Shown here piece after piece: positions 1-10,160 of a DNA stretch of 64,000 nucleotides (positions within the stretch are counted from its first letter, which is position 1; each line of letters starts with the position of its first letter). The stretch is from Bradyrhizobium_A sp052115025. GTDB lineage: Bacteria > Pseudomonadota > Alphaproteobacteria > Rhizobiales > Xanthobacteraceae. Location of the stretch: contig NZ_JBFRFW010000003.1 of assembly GCF_052115025.1 (NCBI RefSeq), forward strand, positions 248,001 through 312,000. Direction: 5' to 3'. The position numbers and the translations under genes were made by a program. Under the pieces are notes generated by a model that saw only the letters and a program-made list of their open reading frames with translations, ran no database searches and was not told where the DNA came from.

Positions 1-321
1 GATGTGGCCGCCGGCGAGGCCTCGTTCCGCAAGTGCACGCCCTGCCACGCCATCGGCGAAGGCGCCAAGAACAAGGTCGGACCGGAGCTCAACGGTTTGA
101 ACGGCCGCAAGTCAGGCACGGCGGACGGCTATTCGTACTCGGAGGCCAACAAGAACTCGGGCATCACCTGGGATGAAGCCACCTTCAAGGACTACATCAA
201 GGATCCGCGCCTCAAGGTGCCCGGCACCAAGATGGCGTTCGCCGGCATCAAGAACGAGAAGGAAGTGAACGACCTGTGGGCCTATCTCGCCCAGTTCGGC
301 GCGGACGGAAAGAAGAAGTAA
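1..321 (+). CDS. Class I c-type cytochrome (5' end outside window)
   Basis: The reading frame is open from base 1, so the start and the signal peptide lie outside the window. The visible 106 residues carry the haem-attachment motif CTPCH near residue 13, followed by the Gly-Pro-Glu-Leu-Asn stretch usual in cytochrome c2/c550. The segment PGTKMAFAG supplies the likely axial methionine. The C-terminus ends in a Lys-rich tail. Class I cytochromes of this kind carry electrons in the periplasm between the bc1 complex and oxidases or reaction centres. Which partner applies here cannot be read from the fragment. The next gene lies on the opposite strand and converges on it. Confidence 0.9.
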   Translation, partial: DVAAGEASFRKCTPCHAIGEGAKNKVGPELNGLNGRKSGTADGYSYSEANKNSGITWDEATFKDYIKDPRLKVPGTKMAFAGIKNEKEVNDLWAYLAQFGADGKKK

Positions 322-358
322 CGCGCCATCCGCCGGGCGCGCCGGACGCGCCCCTCGC

Positions 359-724
359 TCAGTCCTCGGAACGGCGCACCGCCCCATCAGGGCTTGCGCC
401 GTTCGGCTTCAAGCGCCCGCTCTGCATCAGGGCCACCCGGCCGAGCGGGGTCAGCTCGATCCGCGCGCCTTCGCCGCGCGTCAGCCGGCGCGTCACCAGG
501 CCGCGATCGACCGCATCCTCCCACACCGTCAGCCGCGGGCAGGAGCTGCGCCAGGCTTCCATGAGTTCCGTGTAGGTATGCGGTTCGCGGGCGACCCACT
601 CCAGGAGATCGAGCAGCAACGGATCGATGCTGTCGGCGGCCACGCCGCGTGACGCGCGTTTCGCTCGCCGGTTCGGAGATTCGGCCGTGCGGCCGGCTCC
701 GCTCTTGGCATCGGTCACGGGCAC
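359..724 (-). CDS. Conserved hypothetical protein, possible winged-helix
   Basis: This is a 121-residue protein with a basic, low-complexity N-terminus of about 30 residues. A compact helical region follows: DPLLLDLLEWVAREPHTY, then a DAVDRGLVTRR segment, then a short strand pair ending LTPLGRVAL. That order resembles a winged-helix fold with a C-terminal wing, but no DNA-binding family can be named with confidence. Translation probably starts at GTG 724, with GGAGAGGGAG just upstream; a second GTG six bases later is equally possible. It converges on the cytochrome c gene and lies downstream of the TetR gene on the same strand. Confidence 0.6.
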   Translation of the reverse strand: MPVTDAKSGAGRTAESPNRRAKRASRGVAADSIDPLLLDLLEWVAREPHTYTELMEAWRSSCPRLTVWEDAVDRGLVTRRLTRGEGARIELTPLGRVALMQSGRLKPNGASPDGAVRRSED

Positions 725-767
725 GTCTCCCTCTCCTGGGACGCCGCCGCGGACCGAGGTGACCGGA

Positions 768-1463
768 TCAGCCGGCCAGCACCGTGGTCTTGGCCGGCGC
801 CGGTGCCTGCACGGGCAGCGCGGCCTGCACCACGAGCCCCCGCGCCCGGGCGTCCATCACCCCCACCGCGCGCAACGCCAGCAGCGTCACGGTCTGCACC
901 ACGTCGCGCAGCCGGATCGGGTCATCAAGATCGTTTGGCGCCAACGGGCCGATCAAAGCCTCATGCAGAGCGCCGAGCAGCGCCGTGGCGGCGAGCTCCG
1001 TATCCTGGGCCGGCAGGTGGCCGGCGCGCACCGCGGCATCGATCCGCAGCTTGATCTCGGCGGCAATGGCGCGGCGGCTGGCGAGCCGCGATTCGGTGAC
1101 GTCGACATCCACCGGCTCGGCCAGGATGCCCCAGGCGAGCTTGCGATGGGACACCACATGGACGGCGATGGTGGTGACCGCCGCGGCCAGCGCCGAGGAC
1201 GGCCCCGGCGCCGCATCCGCCGCGCGACGGATGGCGGTCAGCTCGTCATGGGAGACGTCAGCGATCAGCTCGGAGATCAGGTCGGCCTTGGACGGGAAAT
1301 AGCGATACACCGTGCCGGCCGCGACATTGGCGCGGGTCGCCACTGGTGCGATCTGGACGGCCGCCATCCCGCCCTCGGAAGCCGCTTCACGCGCTGCGTT
1401 GAGGATCGCGTGCCGGCGCGCCGCAAGGCGGCGCACGACCTGATGAGTGCGACGATAAACCAT
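768..1463 (-). CDS. TetR/AcrR family transcriptional regulator
   Basis: This is a 231-residue one-component repressor-type protein. The N-terminal helix-turn-helix is clear: residues about 15-60 contain ILNAAREAASEGG, VATRANVAAGTVYRYFPSKADL and the usual TetR recognition helix GTVYRYF. The C-terminal ligand-binding half is alanine-rich and not assignable to a ligand. I start it at ATG 1463 rather than further upstream because the TetR domain begins immediately after it and GAAGGG lies about 12 bases before it. A palindrome at 1487-1502 sits 24 bases upstream and could be its own operator. Its target genes are unknown; the neighbouring AzlCD pair lies upstream on the same strand. Confidence 0.88.
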   Translation of the reverse strand: MVYRRTHQVVRRLAARRHAILNAAREAASEGGMAAVQIAPVATRANVAAGTVYRYFPSKADLISELIADVSHDELTAIRRAADAAPGPSSALAAAVTTIAVHVVSHRKLAWGILAEPVDVDVTESRLASRRAIAAEIKLRIDAAVRAGHLPAQDTELAATALLGALHEALIGPLAPNDLDDPIRLRDVVQTVTLLALRAVGVMDARARGLVVQAALPVQAPAPAKTTVLAG

Positions 1464-1486
1464 TGAGTGTCTTGTCCCTTCTAAAA

Positions 1487-1502
1487 CTGAACAACAATTC
1501 AG
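1487..1502. promoter_or_regulatory. Candidate TetR operator (CTGAA-N6-TTCAG)
   Basis: A perfect 5-bp inverted repeat with a 6-base spacer lies in a locally AT-rich stretch, 24 bases upstream of the TetR start codon at 1463. Autoregulation through such sites is common in this family. The assignment here is by position and symmetry only. Confidence 0.4.
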
Positions 1503-1700
1503 GACGGGTGACAAGATGGTCGGTTCGCACTGCAACATAGTGCCGGGCCGGGCGAATCAGAGATCGTCATCACGCAGGCGATCACCCTCGCGTCACGGCA
1601 TCGACGGGAAATCCCGGCGGATCGCGCATGGCGACGGTCACGGCCATCCGCCGCGGCACGTCTTCACCGAACGCGAAGACACCCTAACCGTGGAAGCCAA

Positions 1701-2015
1701 TTAACCGTGGAAGCCAAGCGCGCGGGCGAGCGCCGCCACCGCCATGCCAGTGAACACCGCGATGAAGTCGTTGCGGCGGATGATGGTGACAATCATCGCG
1801 GCCGCGATCGCGAACATCACCACCGGCCCGCCATTGACCGCGACCGGCAGCGACGCCGCCACGATGATCGAGCCTGGCAGCGCCTCGAGCATGCGGCGTA
1901 CCCGCGGGGTGATGGTGACGTAGCTCATCAGCCAATAGCCGCCGACACGCGACAGCACGGTGACAACCATCATGACCGCGAACGCGATCATCACATCGCT
2001 GCGCAGCTCAGTCAT
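1701..2015 (-). CDS. AzlD family branched-chain amino-acid export subunit
   Basis: This is a small hydrophobic protein of 104 residues with about four membrane segments: an N-terminal helix near AFAVMMVVTVLSRVGGYW, a central one near GSIIVAASLPVAV, and two at the C-terminus. Length, topology and pairing with the gene just upstream fit the AzlD family, the small partner of AzlC in amino-acid efflux. Its start overlaps the end of azlC by 8 bases, so the two are probably translationally coupled and form one inner-membrane complex. The exported substrate is not known. Confidence 0.85.
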   Translation of the reverse strand: MTELRSDVMIAFAVMMVVTVLSRVGGYWLMSYVTITPRVRRMLEALPGSIIVAASLPVAVNGGPVVMFAIAAAMIVTIIRRNDFIAVFTGMAVAALARALGFHG

Positions 2016-2739
2016 CGCCCATCACTCCTGCGCTGACGCTGCCGGCAACCGCACCGCTGATGATGAACCAGTAGCCCGGCACCAGCCAGTGCACGAAGAG
2101 CGCGACAATCCCTGCAATGCCCCAGGGAATGGCGCGGCGGGCGCCCTTCCAGGCCGGCACCAGCATCGCCGCGTAGAACGCCGGCATCACCAGGTCGACG
2201 CCGTACTTCTTCGGGTCCGTGAGCTGCTCGGCGAGCAGGTAGCCGGGGATCGAGGACAGCAGCCAGGCGAAATAGAGCACGATGCCGCCGCCGACGAAGA
2301 ACCAGGCGTTGGCGCCGCCATGTTCGCGATAGCGCATCGCCGCGAGCCAGCCGCCATCGGTGACCAGCAGCATGGATGGATAAGCCTGCCAGGGCGGCAG
2401 CGTGCCGAACCACGGCTGCAGACTGGCGCTCATCAGCGCAAAGCGGATGTTGACCGTGGTAGTGACCAGCGCCAGCGTGGCGATGGTCGACGCGGTGAGC
2501 ACGTCGGGCCAGGATTGCACCGCCACGAATTGCGACAGGCCGCCATAGACGATGGCCATCATCACCTCGACCTCGGCAAGCGAGAACTGCTTCTGGGCGC
2601 ACTGGGCGCCGAACGCGAGGCCGAAGGCGAGCGTGCCCGGCAGCATCGGCGCGATGGCGTAGATGCCGGGGATGATGGCGTCACGCGCCCAATAGGCGCG
2701 CGTGGCGTGATGAGGCTGCAGGTGGGGTGCGTGCGACAT
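2008..2739 (-). CDS. AzlC family branched-chain amino-acid export permease
   Basis: This 243-residue integral membrane protein carries the AzlC family signature near residue 20-45: AIIPGIYAIAPMLPGTLAFG, then FSLAEVEVMMAIVYGGLSQFVAV. In known AzlCD systems AzlC is the larger channel-forming subunit exporting branched-chain amino acids or analogues. It forms a two-gene operon with azlD through an 8-base overlap. It is divergent from the amidase gene, leaving about 240 bases that must hold both promoters. That spacer contains a short palindrome GGCGAT-CAA-ATCGCC at 2878-2892 of uncertain meaning. Confidence 0.88.
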   Translation of the reverse strand: MSHAPHLQPHHATRAYWARDAIIPGIYAIAPMLPGTLAFGLAFGAQCAQKQFSLAEVEVMMAIVYGGLSQFVAVQSWPDVLTASTIATLALVTTTVNIRFALMSASLQPWFGTLPPWQAYPSMLLVTDGGWLAAMRYREHGGANAWFFVGGGIVLYFAWLLSSIPGYLLAEQLTDPKKYGVDLVMPAFYAAMLVPAWKGARRAIPWGIAGIVALFVHWLVPGYWFIISGAVAGSVSAGVMGDD

Positions 2740-2980
2740 GACAAGAAATGCTGTGCTCGCTGTGCATGAAGCGCGCCTGCCGATCCGTCAACCGGGCCCG
2801 CGCGCCCGGCCGCCCTGCAATTTCGCATTGATCGGACCATCGCAACGCTGTCCGCGACAATTCCGGTCCGGCGCAACGGCGATCAAATCGCCGACGCGGA
2901 GCGATGCTAGGGTGCCGCCGCGAATGCCGCCCCGGCGTCGTGGTCACCGCGCCCCAGACGCGGATTTCGGGAGAACAGCC

Positions 2981-4570
2981 GTGCCGATCACCCCCAGCCG
3001 ACGGCAGATCATCGCCGCTGCCGGCGCTGCCACCATCACGGGACTGGCAGGACCGGTGGCGGGCGAGCCGCCCCCCGCATCACAGCCAACAACACCGACG
3101 AGGAAACCCATGAGCGGACTGGATTACGCCACACTGCGCGACCAGGTGGCCGCGCTGCGCGCCAAGACGATCTCGGCCGTGGAGCTGCTCGATCAGAGCA
3201 TCGCCCGCATCGCGCGGTTCGACGGCCAGATCAATGCCGTGGTGGTGCGCGACTTCGACCGTGCCCGCACGGCGGCACGCGAGGCCGACGCGGCGCTGGC
3301 GCGCGGCGAGACCGGTGCCCTGCTCGGCGTCCCCGTGGCGATCAAGGAATCCTTCAATGTCGCCGGCCTGCCCACCACCTGGGGCTTTCCTTCAGCCAAG
3401 GGCTGGATCGCGAAGGAGGACGCCGTGCTGGTGTCGCGGCTGAAGGCCGCAGGCGCCGTGGTGATCGGCAAGACCAACGTGCCGATCAGTCTCGCCGACT
3501 GGCAGTCCTACAACGACATCTACGGCACCACCAACAACCCGTGGGACACCGGCCGCTCGCCCGGCGGCTCCTCGGGCGGCTCGTCCGCGGCGCTCGCCGC
3601 CGGCTACGTGTCGCTGGCGCTCGGCTCCGACATCGGTGGCTCGCTGCGGATCCCGGCGCACTTCTGCGGCGTCTTCGCCCACAAGCCGTCCGCGATGCTG
3701 CTGCCGCGGCGCGGTCACACCCCACCGGGCGTGCCGCCGCTGTCGTCCTTCATCGACCTTGCGGTGGTCGGCCCGATGACGCGCAGCGCCGCCGATCTGT
3801 CGCTCGCCACCTCCCTGCTCGCCGGCCCCGACGACGACGAGGCCGTGGCCTACAAGCTCGTGCTGCCGCCGTCGCGCGCGGAGTCGCTGAGGGATTTTCG
3901 CGTGCTGGTGCTCGACAGCCATCCGCTGCTACCCACCTCGGACGCCGTCCGCGGCGGGCTCGACCGCATCGCGCAGGGGCTGGAGAAGGCGGGCGCCAAG
4001 GTGGTCCGGCGCAGCGATGCCATGCCCAATCTCGTGCTGCTGGCGCAAACGTATATGACGCTGCTGACCTCGGTGTTCGGCGCCGATATCCCGGAAGATG
4101 CTTACCGGGCCACCCAGGCCGCGATCGCCAATGTCCCGGCATCGGTCGACACGCTCGACGCCATGCGGGGCCGCGGGCTGGTCCTGTCGCACCGCGACTG
4201 GATCAAGGCGGACCGGGTGCGCAGTGCGCTGGCCGCGAACTGGCGCGAGCTGTTCCGGACCGTCGACGTGGTGCTGTGCCCGGTGACGCCGACCCCCGCC
4301 TTCCCGCATGACCATTCGCCGGACCAGCGCGCGCGGGTGCTGGACGTCGATGGCAAGAGCGTGCCCTACCAGGACATCCTGGTGTGGCCGGGCATCGCCA
4401 CCCTGACCGGCCTGCCGGCAACCGCCATGCCGATGGGCCGCGCGCCGAACGGCCTGCCGGTCGGGATGCAGATCGTCGGCCCCTATCTCGAGGACCGCAC
4501 GCCACTGCGCTTTGCCGAGCTCGCGGAGGCGGCATTCGGCGGCTTCACGGCGCCCCCCGGCTTCACCTGA
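2981..4570 (+). CDS. Amidase signature family hydrolase, probable Tat export
   Basis: This 529-residue protein has the full amidase signature. A Lys in PVAIKES, the serine-rich loop SPGGSSGGSS and the GSDIGGSLRIPA segment supply the Ser-cisSer-Lys triad. Members hydrolyse carboxylic amides; the substrate is not predictable. The frame is open further upstream, but I choose GTG 2981 because CGGGAG lies about 8 bases before it. The sequence that follows reads as a twin-arginine signal: SRRQIIAAAGAATITGLAG, then a Pro-rich linker before the mature domain at about residue 45. That implies periplasmic activity. It diverges from azlCD, and hairpins in the spacer to ftsH may end its transcript. Confidence 0.88.
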   Translation: MPITPSRRQIIAAAGAATITGLAGPVAGEPPPASQPTTPTRKPMSGLDYATLRDQVAALRAKTISAVELLDQSIARIARFDGQINAVVVRDFDRARTAAREADAALARGETGALLGVPVAIKESFNVAGLPTTWGFPSAKGWIAKEDAVLVSRLKAAGAVVIGKTNVPISLADWQSYNDIYGTTNNPWDTGRSPGGSSGGSSAALAAGYVSLALGSDIGGSLRIPAHFCGVFAHKPSAMLLPRRGHTPPGVPPLSSFIDLAVVGPMTRSAADLSLATSLLAGPDDDEAVAYKLVLPPSRAESLRDFRVLVLDSHPLLPTSDAVRGGLDRIAQGLEKAGAKVVRRSDAMPNLVLLAQTYMTLLTSVFGADIPEDAYRATQAAIANVPASVDTLDAMRGRGLVLSHRDWIKADRVRSALAANWRELFRTVDVVLCPVTPTPAFPHDHSPDQRARVLDVDGKSVPYQDILVWPGIATLTGLPATAMPMGRAPNGLPVGMQIVGPYLEDRTPLRFAELAEAAFGGFTAPPGFT

Positions 4571-4611
4571 GAGTCTGACTGGAACAGCAACCACCGAACA
4601 GCATATTTGTC

Positions 4612-4712
4612 GTCGCCGGGCTTGTCCCGGCGACCCCGATAAGGCGGGCATTGCGTCCCTGATCGAGGTGGCCGGCAGACCTTAGTCCTAGCGATCCGTC
4701 GAAGACGGATCG
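4612..4712. repeat. REP-like intergenic palindromic element, two hairpins
   Basis: Two perfect hairpins lie in the convergent spacer between the amidase gene and ftsH. One has 9-bp arms at 4612-4620 and 4626-4634 (GTCGCCGGG/CCCGGCGAC) with a CTTGT loop. The other has arms at 4692-4700 and 4704-4712 (CGATCCGTC/GACGGATCG). GCCGGGCTTGTCCCGGC-type hairpins are dispersed in many copies in Bradyrhizobium and Rhodopseudomonas genomes; that part is recalled knowledge. No other copy appears in this window. The rest of 4571-4879 shows no gene. Confidence 0.6.
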
Positions 4713-4828
4713 CGCTGCGCGGCCACGACGGAGAAAACAGACAGCGCGCAGTCTGCTCACGATGGCCTGATGTAACGCGCGGTATTTCCGATCAGTCTCT
4801 GAGACGCTCAAGCCATCCGCAAAAAGAA

Positions 4829-4850
4829 AACGCCGCGTTTCCGCGGCGTT
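4829..4850 (-). terminator. ftsH: Rho-independent terminator downstream of ftsH
   Basis: AACGCCGCG and CGCGGCGTT form a perfect 9-bp stem around a 4-base loop. Thymine-rich tracts flank it on both strands: TTTTCTTTTTG on the ftsH side and TTTTTTATT on the other. It can therefore end both ftsH and the convergent amidase transcript. Confidence 0.85.
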
Positions 4851-4879
4851 TTTTATTGGGTCGTCGTTGAAGCGCCGGA

Positions 4880-6802
<1,923 letters not shown>

Positions 6803-6982
6803 TCGGATTCCTTCGTGGCTGCGCGGACCGCAGCCGTGCGTCCTTCGAGATGCTCGGGGCGTCGACGTGGTGACCAGGGCTCAGATGGCGGTTCTGAATG
6901 CCAGGATGCCTGTCGACTTGTCGGTTTCCCGCCTCGCGCGATGAATTGGAAGTCCCGGATTCGGGGCCCCGCCACAGGGTTA

Positions 6983-7013
6983 CAATTTAGGTGCCCACCC
7001 GGCTACTGCCAAG
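6983..7013 (-). promoter_or_regulatory. Candidate heat-shock (RpoH) promoter of ftsH
   Basis: On the minus strand CTTG (7013-7010) is followed by 18 bases and then CCTAAATTG (6991-6983). This is close to the alphaproteobacterial sigma-32 pattern CTTG-N17/18-CYTATnT. It lies in the 293-base spacer between tilS and ftsH, in the right orientation. ftsH is a known heat-shock gene in several bacteria. The site is predicted by eye only; the rest of the spacer shows nothing else. Confidence 0.5.
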
Positions 7014-7095
7014 GGAACCTGTTGGGACTATTTAGCGCATTTTACCGCTATTCCAGGTGAAATCAGGGCAAGTTTCGCGCTGTCCCCTGCCGTGG

Positions 7096-8178
7096 TTAAA
7101 GTTTGTTCGGGGATGGGCGCACACGGGACGATTTTCGTGGCGGCGCCGGAGCGATGCTCAGGTTCCCGGCCATCTCCACCACGGCTCCGGCGAGGGTCTG
7201 CTTCAGCCGCCCCTGCCCGGCCCAGGCCGCATCCATCGCCCGCAGCAGGGTTTCGGTCTTGCTGAGCTCGGCCGGCCCCTCGTCGCCTGCCCGGTCGATC
7301 GCCCGGGCCAGCAGGCGCAGGCGGATTTCCTCGGGAGCCGCGAAAAAACCCACGGCATCAATCGCCGAGTGGCGCCCGGCGCGATCGATTCGCACCAGCG
7401 CGCGCTCCGCGGCGTCGGCGACCGCCTCGATCGCCGCGTTGGCGCGTGCGAGCCGCCCGGCAAGCCGGGCCAGGTTGCGCGCATCGCAGCCCTCCTCGGC
7501 GAGCACGGGCATCAAGGCCCGCAGGCGCGGCCTGGTAAAGGTACGGTCCTGATTGCTCGGATCGGTTGCGTAGGCGATGCGTGCTCGTTTCAGTGTCGCC
7601 ACGAGGCGCGCCTTCGGCATGTCCAGCAGCGGCCGCACCAGCATCAGGCCATCCCGCGCGGAGGTCCGCGCCATCGCCGCGAGGCCGGCAAGACCGCTGC
7701 CGCGCGACAGCCGCATCAGCACCGTCTCGGCCTGGTCGTCCCGGGTGTGCGCGGTGAGGAGGTGCACGGTGCCATGGGCGCGCGCGAGATCGGCCAGCAG
7801 GCGATAACGTGCGGTTCGCGCCGCGGCAGGGATGCCGGCTCGCGGCTTCGGCCCACGCCAGCGCAGCGTGTGATGCTCGACGGAGAGCGTCGCCGCCAGC
7901 GCCTTGACGGCGCGCGCCTCGGCCGCCGCCTCGCGGCGCAGGCCATGATCGACGGTAACTGCGATCAGCCGCGGCCCGCGCCGTAACGCCCGCCGCCAGC
8001 GCGCCGCCAGCGCCATCAATGCCATGGAATCGGGGCCGCCGGAGACGGCCAGCACCAGCGCCGGCGCGTCCTTCAGGTCAGCGAACAACGCGCGCGCCTC
8101 GGTGGCGGAGATCGGCGCCGCGTCAGGATCATGCCGCGCGGCGCGCTCGCGTTTCAGCGGATCCCGCGCCGCGGCCAT
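7096..8178 (-). CDS. tilS: tRNA(Ile)-lysidine synthase TilS
   Basis: The 360-residue protein carries the PP-loop ATP pyrophosphatase motif SGGPDSMAL at about residues 45-53. The family segment VTVDHGLR follows, with HHTLRW and the ARTARYRLL region after it. TilS converts cytidine-34 of the AUA-reading tRNA-Ile to lysidine and is essential in most bacteria. It is shorter than the E. coli enzyme, so the C-terminal domains are reduced, as is common in alphaproteobacteria. The ATG lies only 3 bases after the cpoB stop codon, so the two genes are probably co-transcribed. The linkage cpoB-tilS-ftsH is conserved in Rhizobiales. Confidence 0.95.
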   Translation of the reverse strand: MAAARDPLKRERAARHDPDAAPISATEARALFADLKDAPALVLAVSGGPDSMALMALAARWRRALRRGPRLIAVTVDHGLRREAAAEARAVKALAATLSVEHHTLRWRGPKPRAGIPAAARTARYRLLADLARAHGTVHLLTAHTRDDQAETVLMRLSRGSGLAGLAAMARTSARDGLMLVRPLLDMPKARLVATLKRARIAYATDPSNQDRTFTRPRLRALMPVLAEEGCDARNLARLAGRLARANAAIEAVADAAERALVRIDRAGRHSAIDAVGFFAAPEEIRLRLLARAIDRAGDEGPAELSKTETLLRAMDAAWAGQGRLKQTLAGAVVEMAGNLSIAPAPPRKSSRVRPSPNKL

Positions 8179-8181
8179 GGC

Positions 8182-9207
8182 CTAGCACTTGGCCCGCTTC
8201 TGTTCGCGCTCGACGGCCTGCTTCACCCCGGTCGACGCCCGGGGATATTTGCGCGCGACCTCACTGAGCGCCGCGCAGGCCGCCTCGCGCTCCTTCAGCG
8301 CCGCCAGCGACTGGCCGAGCCGCAGCAGGGCATCCGGCGCCTTGGCCGAGGTGTCGTACTTGGAGGTGACGTTGAGGAACGTCTCCGCCGCATCACGATA
8401 GCGCTGACGCTGGAACATGCTCTCGCCCAGCCAGTACTGCGCGTCGCCGACCAGGCGGTCGCTCGGGTACTTCTGCACGAAGTTGCGCATGGTCTCCTCG
8501 GCCAGCCCATAATCCTTGCGCTGGATGTAGCCGATGCCGAGATCGAACTCGTCCTTCGGCGTCGCGCCCGGCGGCAGCGTGGTCAGGCCGCCCGGCGCGG
8601 CTGGCCCGGGAGCCCCGCCGGGGCCAGCGTTGGCGAGATCGAGCGGCTCGCCCGGACCACGCCCGCCCGGCGCGCCGACCGGCGGCGCAGCAACCTGGGC
8701 ATTGGGATCGATCGTCATCTGGCCGCCGCCGAGGGCTCGCGGCGCCCCCGGCGCGCTCGGATTCTGGTTCGGGTCGAACGCGTCATTGCGCCGGCCGGCC
8801 TGCCGCGTCTGAGGCACCTGCTGGATCGGCGCCGACTGCTGATAGGTCTGCTGGGGGTAGGGCTGCTGCTGGGGATAGCCCTGCTGCGGCGGCGAATCCT
8901 GGTAGGTCTGCTGCTGCGGCGGATAGGACGGGCTGGCCGCCATGCCACCACCCGCGCCGGGCCGCCCGGCCTGGGCCTGCGGCGCCCCCTGAGCCCCCTG
9001 CAACTGGCGCAGCTGCTCTTCGAGCATCCGATTGCGGTGCTGCAATTCCTCGTTCTGTCCGGTCAGCTGACGGACCTGGTTCTCGAGACGCTCGACCCGC
9101 TGCGGATCGTTGTCGTCGTCCATCTGCGCCATCGCGCGCACGGGCAGCACAACGGCCGCCGCGACGGCAAGCGCCGCGCAGGCCGACTTATGAAATCTGG
9201 ATGACAT
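8182..9207 (-). CDS. cpoB: Tol-Pal system protein CpoB/YbgF
   Basis: The 341-residue periplasmic protein begins at ATG 9207 with a signal peptide (ALAVAAAVVLPVRAMAQ). A trimerising coiled coil follows (about residues 32-70, heptads such as VERLENQVRQL). Next comes a long low-complexity Gln/Pro/Tyr-rich linker (about residues 95-135) and a Gly/Pro/Ala-rich stretch. The C-terminus holds three tetratricopeptide repeats starting near DEFDLGIGYIQRKDY. CpoB coordinates peptidoglycan synthesis with outer-membrane constriction through Tol-Pal. The Gln/Pro linker is longer than in enterobacterial homologues. It lies between pal and tilS; a terminator-like hairpin in the pal-cpoB spacer suggests partial transcriptional separation. 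Confidence 0.93.
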   Translation of the reverse strand: MSSRFHKSACAALAVAAAVVLPVRAMAQMDDDNDPQRVERLENQVRQLTGQNEELQHRNRMLEEQLRQLQGAQGAPQAQAGRPGAGGGMAASPSYPPQQQTYQDSPPQQGYPQQQPYPQQTYQQSAPIQQVPQTRQAGRRNDAFDPNQNPSAPGAPRALGGGQMTIDPNAQVAAPPVGAPGGRGPGEPLDLANAGPGGAPGPAAPGGLTTLPPGATPKDEFDLGIGYIQRKDYGLAEETMRNFVQKYPSDRLVGDAQYWLGESMFQRQRYRDAAETFLNVTSKYDTSAKAPDALLRLGQSLAALKEREAACAALSEVARKYPRASTGVKQAVEREQKRAKC

Positions 9208-9321
9208 GGATGCCTGATGAAAATGAGAGTCGATCGACGACGCTTTATTGAGGCATGCAGTACGCCGAAAATGTGGCTTTGACAAAGGGCGTGACGGCTC
9301 GCACCGCCCTGCCAACGCAAA

Positions 9322-9343
9322 ACCGGCGCCCTGCGGCGCCGGT
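9322..9343 (-). terminator. Hairpin between pal and cpoB
   Basis: ACCGGCGCC and GGCGCCGGT form a perfect 9-bp stem with a CTGC loop. On the minus strand it is followed by TTTTGCG. It lies 37 bases after the pal stop codon and is probably a terminator or attenuator, so that Pal is made in excess of CpoB. Confidence 0.65.
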
Positions 9344-9379
9344 CACGTTCTCGTGTCGCGATCGATTGCGCCGACGACG

Positions 9380-9877
9380 TCAGGAGCTGGCGTTCAGCAC
9401 CGTGACGGCGCGGCGGTTCTGCGACCAGCAGGAGATGTCGTTGCAGACCGCGACCGGGCGCTCCTTGCCGTAGGAGATGGTGCGCATACGGCTCGGGTCG
9501 ATGCCGCGCGACGCCAGGTACGAGCGCACCGACTGGGCGCGACGGGCGCCGAGCGCGATGTTGTACTCACGGGTGCCGCGCTCGTCGGCATGGCCCTCGA
9601 TGGTGAAGGAGTAGCGGCTGTAGGTCTGCAGCCACTGCACCTGCTTGTCGAGCGTCGCGGTCGCCTGCGGCGACAGGTCGGTCTGATCGCTCTCGAAGAA
9701 CACGCGGTCGCCGACATTGACGACGAAATCCTGCTGGCTGCCCGGCGTCGCCGCATTGGCGAGTCCGCCATTGGCGCCATCGAGGCCGTTCTTGTTGGCG
9801 CAGGCACCCATCGACAGCGCGACAACCAGCACAGCAGCCAGCTTCAGCCCCTGGAGGATACGCATCTGATTCATCAT
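9380..9877 (-). CDS. pal: Peptidoglycan-associated lipoprotein Pal
   Basis: The 165-residue lipoprotein has a signal peptide ending in the lipobox LSMGAC, so the mature protein begins at a lipidated Cys. It carries a C-terminal OmpA-like peptidoglycan-binding domain: VFFESDQTDL, then the diaminopimelate-binding region ITIEGHADERG-like (here FTIEGHADERGTREYN) and a LGARRAQSV helix. Pal anchors the outer membrane to peptidoglycan and is the partner of TolB and TolA. GGAGG lies seven bases before the first of two adjacent ATG codons. In related genomes pal usually follows tolB directly; here three unrelated genes lie between them. Confidence 0.96.
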   Translation of the reverse strand: MMNQMRILQGLKLAAVLVVALSMGACANKNGLDGANGGLANAATPGSQQDFVVNVGDRVFFESDQTDLSPQATATLDKQVQWLQTYSRYSFTIEGHADERGTREYNIALGARRAQSVRSYLASRGIDPSRMRTISYGKERPVAVCNDISCWSQNRRAVTVLNASS

Positions 9878-10100
9878 TCCGGAGCCTCCACGCTCACGTT
9901 TTACCGATCCAGGACCCGGTCTACAGGGCGATGGTTAAACGAACGTTCCGTCAACCTTGATGAGACCTTGCCAAGCCCGTTCAAAAGCCCCCGGTCGGCG
10001 TAAAGCAATTGCGATGGTTAATGGGTCGTAAATATGGCGCGCGAGGGAAGCGACCTCACCGGAATGCGGAATGCGCCGGGCTGTGACCGCGACGACGCAC

Positions 10101-10119
10101 CCCGGCGCATCGCGCCGGG
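10101..10119 (-). terminator. Terminator-like hairpin downstream of dctA
   Basis: CCCGGCGC and GCGCCGGG form a perfect 8-bp stem with a 3-base loop, 42 bases after the dctA stop codon. There is no thymine run, so it may be only a transcript-end stabiliser. Confidence 0.4.
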
Positions 10120-10160
10120 AACTGCAGTGTTTTCAAGCCAGCGAACCGTATCGCGCGGGA

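Noticed and set aside
2878..2892. GGCGAT-CAA-ATCGCC palindrome in the azlC/amidase spacer
   Set aside because: Only six bases per arm in GC-rich sequence and no regulator adjacent; too weak to call an operator.
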